From the NCBI RefSeq assembly GCF_002900365.1, contig NZ_CP025979.1, positions 2,666,001-2,730,000 of the forward strand: DNA of 64,000 bases, given 5' to 3'. The position numbers and the translations under genes are program-made. Within the stretch, counting starts at the first letter, position 1, and every line of letters starts with the position of its first letter. The DNA comes from Escherichia marmotae. GTDB lineage: Bacteria > Pseudomonadota > Gammaproteobacteria > Enterobacterales > Enterobacteriaceae. Of the stretch, positions 53,194 to 61,162 are shown piece after piece. The notes under the pieces are model-generated. The model was not told the origin of the DNA. It ran no database searches and was given only the letters and a program-made list of their open reading frames with translations.

Positions 53194-53516
53194 ATCTTGT
53201 TGAAATTAGAGGAAATCTTGCAGCCATGATATGGCTTAAAATAACGTTTGATTATTTTACCTGCTGTTTGTCCCTGGTTTAAAGTCGGTTGTCTGATTTG
53301 ATTACGCGCAACTGACGCTTACGTATTGAAGTAACGAGCACGAAGACACATATTTATCAGTGCCTGTATACGTCAAGAGCAGGAGATTTATGTGCTGGTT
53401 CTCAAATGCACGCTGGCTATTGTGGCTGTAATGGCAATTTATTGTCTTGTTATTGTTCTTATGGATCACCTTTCTGATTGATTTCATATTGGCGAGGTAA
53501 CGGTAGTTAAGTAGAA
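53194..53516. other. Region between queH and the hokD locus
   Basis: About 320 bases with only one small candidate gene (53392-53481). It contains AT-rich promoter-like stretches but nothing else I can name. Confidence 0.5.
53392..53481 (+). CDS. Candidate 29-residue hydrophobic membrane peptide
   Basis: GTG start with AGGAG six bases upstream. The product (MLVLKCTLAIVAVMAIYCLV then IVLMDHLSD) is one membrane helix with a short charged tail, like type I toxin peptides. It lies 300 bases upstream of hokD on the same strand. No family is recognised, and no antisense RNA is evident. Confidence 0.4.
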   Translation: MLVLKCTLAIVAVMAIYCLVIVLMDHLSD

Positions 53517-53524
53517 TGGCTGCG

Positions 53525-53590
53525 GGTGCTTGAGGCTATCTGCCTCGGGCATGAACACCAACGGCAGATAGAGAAAAGCCCCAGTTAACA
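53525..53590 (-). ncRNA. Probable Sok-type antisense RNA of the hokD locus
   Basis: The stretch from TGAGGCTATCTGCCTCGGGCATGAACACC to the GCCCCAGTTAAC region is the conserved hok mRNA leader. Sok RNAs are made from the opposite strand here, complementary to the leader that covers the mok start. Ends are approximate. Whether this copy is transcribed is not known. Confidence 0.5.
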
Positions 53591-53692
53591 TTACGCGTCC
53601 TGCAAGACGCTTAACATTAATCTGAGGCCAATTTCATGCTAGACACATGTAGGTTAGCCTCTTACGTGCCGAAAGGCAAGGAGAAGCAGGCT

Positions 53693-53848
53693 ATGAAGCA
53701 GCAAAAGGCGATGTTAATCGCCCTGATCGTCATCTGTTTAACCGTCATAGTGACGGCACTGGTAACGAGGAAAGACCTCTGCGAGGTACGAATCCGAACC
53801 GGCCAGACGGAGGTCGCTGTCTTCACAGCTTACGAACCTGAGGAGTAA
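53693..53848 (+). CDS. hokD: Hok-family type I toxin HokD (RelF)
   Basis: 51 residues from the Met at 53693 with AAGGAGAAG upstream. Single membrane helix (AMLIALIVICLTVIVTALV) then the conserved RKDLCEVRIRTGQTEVAVFTAYEPE. Same as K-12 Qin HokD as I recall it. An in-frame upstream Met (53636) extends it by 19 residues and belongs to the mok-like leader. It depolarises the inner membrane when its antisense control is lost. Confidence 0.93.
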   Translation: MKQQKAMLIALIVICLTVIVTALVTRKDLCEVRIRTGQTEVAVFTAYEPEE

Positions 53849-53916
53849 GAGACCCGGCGAGGGAGAAATCCCTCGCCACCTCTGATGTGGCAGGCATCCT
53901 CAACGCACCCGCACTT

Positions 53917-53940
53917 AACCCGCTTCGGCGGGTTTTTGTT
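53917..53940 (+). terminator. Intrinsic terminator after hokD
   Basis: AACCCGC-TTCG-GCGGGTT followed by TTTGTTTTT, about 70 bases after the hokD stop. Confidence 0.8.
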
Positions 53941-54064
53941 TTTATTTTCAACGCGTTTGAAGTTCTGGACGGTGCCGGAATAGAATCAAAAATACTTAAG
54001 TAGCGCGCAGGGATAAGAGGGATGGTCCCTTAAAGGGGAGAGCTAATTATCCGGAAGGATTCTG

Positions 54065-54301
54065 ATGATGAACATCGAAGAACTGCGTAAAATTTTTTGT
54101 GAAGATGGCCTCTATGCTGTGTGCGTTGAAAATGGAAATCTTGTTAGTCATTACCGCATTATGTGTTTGCGAAAGAATGGGGCTGCGTTAATTAATTTTG
54201 TGGATGGTCGAGTGACAGACGGATTTATCTTGCGCGAAGGTGAGTTTGTCACTTCATTACAGGCACTGAAAGAGATCGGAATAAAAGCAGGCTTTTCGTA
54301 A
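54065..54301 (+). CDS. rem: Qin prophage protein Rem
   Basis: 78 residues (a second Met at 54068 is as good a start); AAGGA precedes it. Matches Rem, the small Qin protein next to hokD, ending here at KEIGIKAGFS, a few residues shorter than the K-12 form as I recall. Function unknown. Confidence 0.72.
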   Translation: MMNIEELRKIFCEDGLYAVCVENGNLVSHYRIMCLRKNGAALINFVDGRVTDGFILREGEFVTSLQALKEIGIKAGFS

Positions 54302-54351
54302 CCGGCTCATTTAAACCGTCTGGTCTGTTTCCTCCGGCTCTACAAAAATAA

Positions 54352-54662
54352 TGTCCATCATTTTTAATGGACACTATCGTATGAAACACCGGACCTGGAT
54401 CACTGAAGCTTTACGTCTTCACTTTGAAGAACATTTACCCCGGGTTGTGGCCGGGCGTCGCCTGGGTGTACCAAAATCAACAGTTTGTAGTATGTTCGTG
54501 CGCTTTCGGAGAGCTGGCCTTTCGTGGCCTTTGCCCGCAGGCATGTCGGAGCAGGAACTTGATGCCTGCCTTTACGGACAATTTTCCACGGTACCAGTCG
54601 TACGTCCTGAAAGCACCGTTATATCCGAAGCCCCCGTGGTAAAAAAACGTCCCCGGCGGCCC
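54352..54662 (+). mobile_element. Left remnant of an IS21-family element
   Basis: Begins with a TGTCCATCATTTTTAATGGA end-like sequence and carries the start of an istA gene. It is cut off at 54662 where IS4 begins. No istB or right end is in the window. Confidence 0.65.
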
Positions 54663-54665
54663 TAA
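54381..54665 (+). pseudogene. istA 5' fragment of an IS21-family transposase
   Basis: 94 codons from the Met at 54381 (MKHRTWITEALRLHFEEHLP). The helix-turn-helix start (GRRLGVPKSTVCSMFVRFRRAGLSWPLP) is the usual IstA N-terminus. The catalytic domain is missing; the stop TAA is the first three bases of IS4. Confidence 0.7.
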
Positions 54666-56088
54666 TGCCAGTCAGTTAAGCAACTGACTGGCTCTTTTTC
54701 GGGGCTGTGGGGTATTTCCAGGGCCTCTCCTTTACCACTCTCGGGAAGGCCCTTTCCCTTCTTGTCGGTAATTTCACAAGTTGTCCCATACTTGCAAGAT
54801 CGCGCATCAGCTCCGGTATACGTCCCGGTGAAGCGCCCTGCAATGTCATCAGCATTCTCATCACCATTCCGCATGATTCTGAGAAACTCAGTTGATTCGG
54901 CCAGTAACCTTTCAGATGTTCTGCCATTTTAATCATCTGATATCTCACCAGATTATAAGCCAGTAAGACACCCCACAGCTCTTGCTCCACAAGCTCCGGC
55001 TTTTTACTTCTCAGCGTCAGCCTGCTCAGTTGCATCGTCTGTTTTATCTCCCTGTATCCCAGTTCGATTTCCCAGCGATGACTGTACAGATCCGCCATTT
55101 CTCCTCCGGGGAAGCGCATGGCGTCCGTCATCGACGTCAGCAGATGGCAGACTTTTCCTTTGCGCGTCACGGTCAGCAGGCGGGCTGTCACCTCATTTCC
55201 CAGCCCCGGCCACTTTTTTCGTGCCTGCGGGCTGGTTTTCAGCTTCACCAGATGATCGCCTTTACCCAGTTTTCTGATCTCTTCATATTGCGCTCCCTTT
55301 CTGAGAGGGATCATCCAGTGGCGGTGTTCTCCCGCCTGGCTCCAGGCATTTAACAGTCCCAGTGAGTAATAACCTTTATCCATTAACGTCAGGGTGTTAT
55401 CGCCGGTTTGTTCTATAAGTTGCTCAGCAAGCTCATTTTCGCTGTTCTTCATCGTGCCGAAGGCTGCAGCCGTCAGCAGATGGCTGGTCAGTTCCATCTG
55501 GCAGACCATTTTGACCTGCGGGTAGAGCGCCGGGTTCCCGGCATGTGTCTGGCGGGGGAAGGCTGCATCGTTCTCTGGTGTATCCGGTGTGCGCCAGAAC
55601 ACACCATCGATGGCCAGCAGGGTCAGGCCGCACCAGTGCGGATGCGGCGTGGTGTTATGCCAGAGCTGCGCTGTTTTCGTGAACACGCGGCGGACAGCCT
55701 CACTTCCCAGGCGCTGGCGGGCCTGAATAACGGCACTGGGGGCAACGAAGGGGCGATTGCCCGGTAGCATGATGTCCAGGCGATTCACAATCTGGTGAAG
55801 AGGTTCTTTACGCTCAAGCGCCATGCCAACAATACACCAGACCATCATTTCGAGGGGAAGACGGCGCTTGCGTAGCGTTACAGTACCTGATTCGGCAAGG
55901 CAACGAGAGATGAGTTCGGGGTCGAGGTAATCCCCCAGAGAAGTCAGTGAGTTACGCAGAGAATCGTAACGGGATACCAGATCAAGAGCCTGTCCAATGT
56001 GCATAAAAAAATCCGGAAACGAGTGAGCGTTTCCGGATTCTTACACAGCCACTGGATCGGTCAACTGATCCTTAACTGATCGGCATTA
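54663..56088 (-). mobile_element. IS4, complete 1426-bp copy
   Basis: 18-bp ends TAATGCCAGTCAGTTAAG (left) and TAATGCCGATCAGTTAAG (right, reverse strand), two mismatches. The 1426-bp length equals that of IS4. Flanks are CCCCGGCGGCC on the left and GAGACGTTGCT on the right, so no target duplication (11-13 bp for IS4) is present: the two sides came from different places. Confidence 0.95.
54676..56004 (-). CDS. insG: IS4 transposase InsG
   Basis: 442 residues, full length. DDE enzyme with the family's Y-(2)-R-(3)-E-(6)-K signature in YSHRWEIELGYREIK and the first Asp in LLAIDGVFWRTPD. Open reading frame unbroken, so probably able to move IS4. Confidence 0.96.
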   Translation of the reverse strand: MHIGQALDLVSRYDSLRNSLTSLGDYLDPELISRCLAESGTVTLRKRRLPLEMMVWCIVGMALERKEPLHQIVNRLDIMLPGNRPFVAPSAVIQARQRLGSEAVRRVFTKTAQLWHNTTPHPHWCGLTLLAIDGVFWRTPDTPENDAAFPRQTHAGNPALYPQVKMVCQMELTSHLLTAAAFGTMKNSENELAEQLIEQTGDNTLTLMDKGYYSLGLLNAWSQAGEHRHWMIPLRKGAQYEEIRKLGKGDHLVKLKTSPQARKKWPGLGNEVTARLLTVTRKGKVCHLLTSMTDAMRFPGGEMADLYSHRWEIELGYREIKQTMQLSRLTLRSKKPELVEQELWGVLLAYNLVRYQMIKMAEHLKGYWPNQLSFSESCGMVMRMLMTLQGASPGRIPELMRDLASMGQLVKLPTRRERAFPRVVKERPWKYPTAPKKSQSVA

Positions 56089-56109
56089 GAGACGTTGCTC
56101 CGGTTTTTT
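56089..56109. terminator. Right half of the split degS/mdh terminator, with the right GAGACGTT repeat
   Basis: GAGACGTT (56089-56096), the second copy of the 8-bp repeat, runs into GCTCCGGTTTTTT, the right arm and T tract of the ancestral hairpin. Only a short GAG-CTC stem remains here, so termination after mdh is likely weakened. Confidence 0.8.
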
Positions 56110-56125
56110 ATTATCTACTAATCAA

Positions 56126-57064
56126 TTACTTATTAACGAACTCTTCGCCCAGAGCGATATCTTTCTTCAGCGTATCGAGCATACCTTCCAGCGCGTTCTG
56201 TTCAAATGCACTCAGAGTGCCGATAGATTTACGCTCTTCCACGCCGTTTTTACCCAGCAGCAGCGGTTGAGAGAAGAAACGTGCGTACTGACCGTCACCT
56301 TCAACATAGGCACACTCTACTACGCCTTTTTCGCCCTGCAGCGCACGAACCAGAGACAGACCAAAACGTGCAGCCGCCTGGCCCATAGACAGAGTTGCAG
56401 ACCCGCCACCGGCTTTCGCTTCAACCACTTCAGTACCCGCGTTCTGGATACGTTTGGTCAGATCAACCACTTCTTGCTCGGTAAAGCTGACGCCAGGAAC
56501 CTGCGACAGCAACGGCAGAATGGTAACGCCAGAGTGACCGCCAATAACCGGCACTTCTACATCACCCGGTTGTTTGCCTTTCAGTTCCGCAACAAAGGTG
56601 TTGGAACGAATGATATCCAGCGTAGTGACGCCAAACAGCTTGTTTTTGTCATAAACACCGGCTTTTTTCAGCACTTCTGCAGCGATAGCCACAGTGGTAT
56701 TAACCGGGTTAGTGATAATACCAATGCACGCTTTCGGGCAGGTTTTCGCGACTTGCTGTACCAGGTTTTTCACGATCCCAGCGTTAACGTTAAACAGGTC
56801 GGAACGATCCATACCCGGTTTACGCGCTACGCCAGCGGAAATAAGAACAACATCCGCACCTTCCAGCGCCGGAGTCGCATCTTCACCAGAAAAACCTTTG
56901 ATTTTCACAGCAGTAGGGATATGGCTCAGATCGACGGCCACACCGGGAGTGACTGGAGCGATATCATACAGGGAGAGTTCTGAACCTGAAGGCAGTTGGG
57001 TTTTTAACAGTAATGCAAGCGCCTGGCCGATACCACCAGCAGCGCCGAGGACTGCGACTTTCAT
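56126..57064 (-). CDS. mdh: Malate dehydrogenase
   Basis: 312 residues from the Met at 57064 (MKVAVLGAAGGIGQALALLL). NAD-binding GAAGGIG near residue 8, substrate arginines in GVARKPGMDRSD, and the catalytic histidine in VPVIGGHSGVTILP (about 177). Oxidises malate to oxaloacetate in the TCA cycle. Its downstream terminator has been split by the insertion. Confidence 0.99.
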   Translation of the reverse strand: MKVAVLGAAGGIGQALALLLKTQLPSGSELSLYDIAPVTPGVAVDLSHIPTAVKIKGFSGEDATPALEGADVVLISAGVARKPGMDRSDLFNVNAGIVKNLVQQVAKTCPKACIGIITNPVNTTVAIAAEVLKKAGVYDKNKLFGVTTLDIIRSNTFVAELKGKQPGDVEVPVIGGHSGVTILPLLSQVPGVSFTEQEVVDLTKRIQNAGTEVVEAKAGGGSATLSMGQAAARFGLSLVRALQGEKGVVECAYVEGDGQYARFFSQPLLLGKNGVEERKSIGTLSAFEQNALEGMLDTLKKDIALGEEFVNK

Positions 57065-57435
57065 CCTAAACTCCTTATTATATTGATAAACTAAGATATG
57101 TTGCTCCGCTGCCGCGACCTTAATCCACAAATTCACAGTTTACAATGACCACTTCTCAAGAATGTGTAGTCACGCAAATTTGGCGTTTATGCATTTAATT
57201 GACGTAATCAGGGAGCTAACTTACGTAATTAACAGCCGCTTATGCATCAGAGCTACATTCCAACAGGTGGTGACAATATACCCTACCGTTCAGCCAAAAC
57301 AATATCAATTTGATAACAATTAATTTACTTTTAAGCGAAATTTACGCGCCGTGACACAGGCATGTTTCTCAATAACGAAATTTGATAAAATCCCGCTCTT
57401 TCATAACATTATTTCAGCCTTCTCCAGGGCAGACT
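57065..57435. promoter_or_regulatory. mdh-argR divergent region
   Basis: About 430 bases to the argR start hold the mdh promoter (minus) and the argR promoter (plus). In K-12 mdh is repressed by ArcA under anaerobiosis; I could not mark the ArcA site with confidence. No other gene is seen. Confidence 0.55.
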
Positions 57436-57474
57436 GTTTGCATAAAAATTCATCTGTATGCACAATAATGTTGT
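57436..57474 (+). promoter_or_regulatory. Two ARG boxes in the argR promoter
   Basis: TTTGCATAAAAATTCATC and TGTATGCACAATAATGTT, 18-base imperfect palindromes of the TGAAT-4-ATTCA type, lie side by side 25-63 bases before argR. ArgR represses its own gene through them. Confidence 0.8.
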
Positions 57475-57495
57475 ATCAACCACCATATCGGGTGA

Positions 57496-57969
<474 letters not shown>

Positions 57970-58333
57970 TCTCTTGCCCCGTCGCTTCTGGCGGCGGGGA
58001 AAATGTTGCAGTCCCCTGTCCCCCTTGTTTTCCCTGCCATTTATTTAACGAATAGTGCGTTTCTTGAGACAAAAAATTCACACATCGAATACATAAAGTA
58101 AAAAACGCACATTATGCAAAAAAAACATATCTTATTGAAATTAATGCTATTTACTATAAATCACCCTATTTTTAATTCCAATTTGTTATAAAGGTTAAAA
58201 TTTTTTAACAATTTACATTCAATAGAAACAGTTAGCGTGGTATTAATTAGTTCAATAATTAGTGTATACTTGATTTTGTGATATGGGTCACGAAACAAAG
58301 ACCCAACTAAAAGATTATGTCGAGGTAAAAATC
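57970..58333. promoter_or_regulatory. argR-yhcN intergenic region
   Basis: About 360 bases, AT-rich after 58,040, holding the yhcN promoter. A GC-rich imperfect hairpin (CCCCGTCGC...GGCGGCGGGG) just after argR may slow or end its transcription. No gene seen. Confidence 0.5.
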
Positions 58334-58597
58334 ATGAAAATCAAAACCACTGTTGCTGCATTAAGCGTACTTTCTGTTCTCTCTTTCGGTGCATTCGCTG
58401 CCGATTCCATTGATGCTGCACAAGCACAAAATCGTGAAGCTATCGGTACTGTATCCGTAAGTGGCGTTGCCTCTTCACCGATGGATATGCGTGAAATGCT
58501 GAACAAAAAAGCGGAAGAGAAGGGCGCAACGGCCTACCAGATTACTGAAGCTCGTAGCGGTGATACCTGGCACGCCACGGCTGAACTGTACAAATAA
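58334..58597 (+). CDS. yhcN: YhcN, DUF1471 stress-response periplasmic protein
   Basis: 87 residues from the Met at 58334 (AGGTAAAAATC upstream). Signal peptide of 22 residues (cut after FAA/AFA), then the DUF1471 core (IGTVSVSGVASSPMDMREMLNKKAEEKGATAYQI). The family includes BhsA and related biofilm/peroxide-acid stress proteins. Confidence 0.95.
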   Translation: MKIKTTVAALSVLSVLSFGAFAADSIDAAQAQNREAIGTVSVSGVASSPMDMREMLNKKAEEKGATAYQITEARSGDTWHATAELYK

Positions 58598-58624
58598 ACC
58601 CTCATCGTCTTGTCCGACGAGATT

Positions 58625-58649
58625 GCCTCCGGTTCGGAGGCTTTTTTTT
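58625..58649 (+). terminator. Intrinsic terminator of yhcN
   Basis: GCCTCCG-GTT-CGGAGGC followed by eight T, 27 bases after the stop. Confidence 0.9.
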
Positions 58650-58652
58650 GCG

Positions 58653-58925
58653 CTAATGGCGAACATTAAAACGCAAATGTCCTTCCAGCTCTTCTTCTGC
58701 CTCATCAAACAACAGTATTAACGCGCCAAAACGGCGACGCGTTTTCTCTCCCAGATGAACAAACTCAATCTCCAGCGGTAGCGGCAGGACATCGTTCATT
58801 AACACATCCCACAGAGAGTCGAGATCGCGTACCTTATCTTTCGCCAGACCAAAGGTTTGGCGAAAGTCGCGATAAAAGTCCTCCTGACTCTCAATCTCAT
58901 CAAAATCAAAGCTATAGATATTCAT
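58653..58925 (-). CDS. yhcO: YhcO, barstar-family protein
   Basis: 90 residues of the barstar (barnase inhibitor) fold, with the typical start MNIYSFDFDEIESQEDFYRDF and the DSLWDVLMND helix. No partner ribonuclease is encoded nearby. Role in E. coli unknown. Confidence 0.92.
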   Translation of the reverse strand: MNIYSFDFDEIESQEDFYRDFRQTFGLAKDKVRDLDSLWDVLMNDVLPLPLEIEFVHLGEKTRRRFGALILLFDEAEEELEGHLRFNVRH

Positions 58926-58984
58926 CTGTTGCCACCATCACGTTTCGCGGCGAGTTCTGCCGATCATCGCTAAGTATAGCCATG

Positions 58985-59009
58985 AAAAAACCGACGCTTT
59001 TGGCGTCGG
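58985..59009 (-). terminator. Intrinsic terminator of the aaeXAB operon
   Basis: On the minus strand CCGACGC-CAAAA-GCGTCGG followed by six T, about 180 bases after the aaeB stop and before yhcO. Confidence 0.8.
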
Positions 59010-59040
59010 CTCAGATGATTGACAAAGTGCGCGTTGTTGA

Positions 59041-59138
59041 TGTCGGATGCGGCGTGAACGCTTTATCCGGCCTACCAGGGTGTGCAAATTCAATATAATG
59101 CAATTTTGTAGGCCTGATAAGCGTAGCGCATCAGGCAA
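59041..59138. repeat. Paired REP sequences (BIME)
   Basis: Two inverted REP units: GTCGGATGCGGCGTGAACGC ... CCGGCCTAC at 59041-59075 and GTAGGCCTGATAAGCG ... CGCATCAGGCA at 59107-59136. Typical extragenic palindromes downstream of the aae operon. Confidence 0.85.
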
Positions 59139-59189
59139 TTTGGAGTATATCAGCAATATCAACTGACACCTTTTGCCGTCGGTTTTGAC

Positions 59190-61157
59190 TTAACTATCGG
59201 TCAGCGCATGTTGATACTTATGGAGCATACTGGTAAGCCGATACACCGGTTCTGTAACCTGCGGCGGTGCTTGCCAGATGCGTAACTTTTCCTGGTAAAT
59301 CTCCAGTTCTTCCAGCAACTGCCCGAAGTAACGACGGCGTTTGTCATCGCTACGGGCAGAAATAACGTGGTCCGCAGTACGTCGCATTTGTCGGTGGAAT
59401 GCCGATAAATCATCGTTAACCGGGATCGGCGCATCGCGCAGGCGCTGGTGTGCGATAATCATCGTCAACGCCAGGCGAAATTTCGGTAAATCGCCGGGAA
59501 ATTTATTCATCAGCAAAAACAACTGCTGATAAAGCGCCGGCAGATGGTTCTCTTTACGACGCGCAACATTGGTGGTCATTGCGGAAACAGCAGCAGAAAC
59601 AAACTGATTAAGCAGTACGCGTCCGGTTCGATCACGCGATTTATCCCGCACTAAAAGAATGACAATAAACGCCAGCACACAGCCGACAATTTGCCCCAAC
59701 GCGCTGTCGAGAAACTGGCTGAACTGAAAGGTCATCGGGTTATCCAGCACAATAATGTTAATGGTACTGGCTAACGCCCCCATCGATCCCAGCCGCCGTT
59801 TCTGCACTTCGATACCGAGGAAGAATCCCAGCACCGCCAGACTAAGGCAAAGCAGCAACATACTCTGTTGGGTATTGGGGATAATCACCAAAAAGTAGAG
59901 CAGCCCTAACGGCAGCGCCGCCAGCGTCCCGTAGATAAAGTCGATCGCTACCATGCGTGGATTAGGCAAACGCATTGCCAGCGAGGTCACTACTGCGATC
60001 ATTACCATTGCACCACTGCCAGAGGTCCATCCGGTCCACAGCCAGAACAGCGTCCCCAGAATGCAGGAAAGTGTTGTGCGCCAGAAATTGACCATCGCAT
60101 GATGACGCTCGGCTGACTCTACTTTTACTTCCGGCTCGCCTTGCAGGATCTCTTCTTCGGTCGCGTTGATTTTGGTGTTGCTGATGACGCCTCGCTTGAG
60201 CAACTGATAGCGCGTTGCCGCCGCGACCCAGCTATAAATGGTGATGGGCGTTTCGCGCTCCCCGGTCCAGGCAATAACTCTCCGCAGGCGCTTTAGCTGC
60301 TTATGGACGTCCTGCGCAGTTTCTACCGGCGTGTCAAAAAATTCGCGGAAAGTATCTGTGATCAATTCCGGGCGCGAATTCTGAATCAGCCAGGTTTCGC
60401 AAGACTGAGTGATCAGCGTCAGCGACAGCGTATTGATCGCTTTTAAACGTCGATTGGCGCGTGCCCAGCGGGAAGATTCCATATTCAGGTTGCTGCGCAT
60501 TCCTTGCAGCGCCGTGGTGCGTCGAACCAGGTCACCCCAGGCTTTATCGACGACTTCACCATCGCCATGTTTGATACACAGTTGCATTAACTGATATTGC
60601 GCCACCAGCAAACTTTCCAGTTCACGATCCACCTCTTGCTTAATCGATCGCGGAGAAAAGAGCAGATCCGCCACAATAGCGCACACAATACCCATGACGA
60701 TTTCGCTGCAACGTTCAACAGCAAACTGCGGCGTAAGTAGCGGTTCCGGCTGAATGGTGATCACAATGATCAGCGCGGTGTAACCCGCCAGCCCCCACGC
60801 ATAGGAGTTTTCTACTCGTACCAGCGAAGAAATCCAGGTACAAAAACCGGCCCAGATACAGCACACCAGAATCATCAACAATGGCGCGCGGATCATCGCA
60901 ATAATGATCACCAACCCGGCAATACAGCCTATAAATGTGCCGATGATGCGCAAAAAGCCGCGATAGCGAATAGCGCCCGAGTACGGTTCTCCACCGGCTG
61001 CAAAGGCCGGACCTGCGGCAACAATCGCCGCTGTCAGTACCGCCCAGCGTGGCGTTTCAAGCTGAAAATGAAAACCAACAAACAGCGCCAGCACAATGGC
61101 GGTCGCCAGTTTTACCGCGAAGCGAATATGTTGGTTAGCAATGGAGAAAATACCCAT
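59190..61157 (-). CDS. aaeB: p-hydroxybenzoic acid efflux pump subunit AaeB
   Basis: 655 residues, FUSC/aromatic acid exporter family: two blocks of about six membrane segments (about 10-170 and 360-510) each followed by a cytoplasmic helical region. Works with the adaptor AaeA to expel hydroxylated aromatic carboxylic acids. Starts 5 bases after aaeA. Confidence 0.97.
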   Translation of the reverse strand: MGIFSIANQHIRFAVKLATAIVLALFVGFHFQLETPRWAVLTAAIVAAGPAFAAGGEPYSGAIRYRGFLRIIGTFIGCIAGLVIIIAMIRAPLLMILVCCIWAGFCTWISSLVRVENSYAWGLAGYTALIIVITIQPEPLLTPQFAVERCSEIVMGIVCAIVADLLFSPRSIKQEVDRELESLLVAQYQLMQLCIKHGDGEVVDKAWGDLVRRTTALQGMRSNLNMESSRWARANRRLKAINTLSLTLITQSCETWLIQNSRPELITDTFREFFDTPVETAQDVHKQLKRLRRVIAWTGERETPITIYSWVAAATRYQLLKRGVISNTKINATEEEILQGEPEVKVESAERHHAMVNFWRTTLSCILGTLFWLWTGWTSGSGAMVMIAVVTSLAMRLPNPRMVAIDFIYGTLAALPLGLLYFLVIIPNTQQSMLLLCLSLAVLGFFLGIEVQKRRLGSMGALASTINIIVLDNPMTFQFSQFLDSALGQIVGCVLAFIVILLVRDKSRDRTGRVLLNQFVSAAVSAMTTNVARRKENHLPALYQQLFLLMNKFPGDLPKFRLALTMIIAHQRLRDAPIPVNDDLSAFHRQMRRTADHVISARSDDKRRRYFGQLLEELEIYQEKLRIWQAPPQVTEPVYRLTSMLHKYQHALTDS

Positions 61158-61162
61158 CGTGA

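Noticed and set aside
38160..56088. A simple composite transposon
   Set aside because: The two ends are unrelated elements (IS256 family and IS4 family) whose transposases could not act together, so the matching outer 8-bp repeats need another history.
56267..56983. 238-codon open frame opposite to mdh
   Set aside because: Shadow of mdh; composition (many F, R, N, T) is that of a reverse frame and no known protein is seen.
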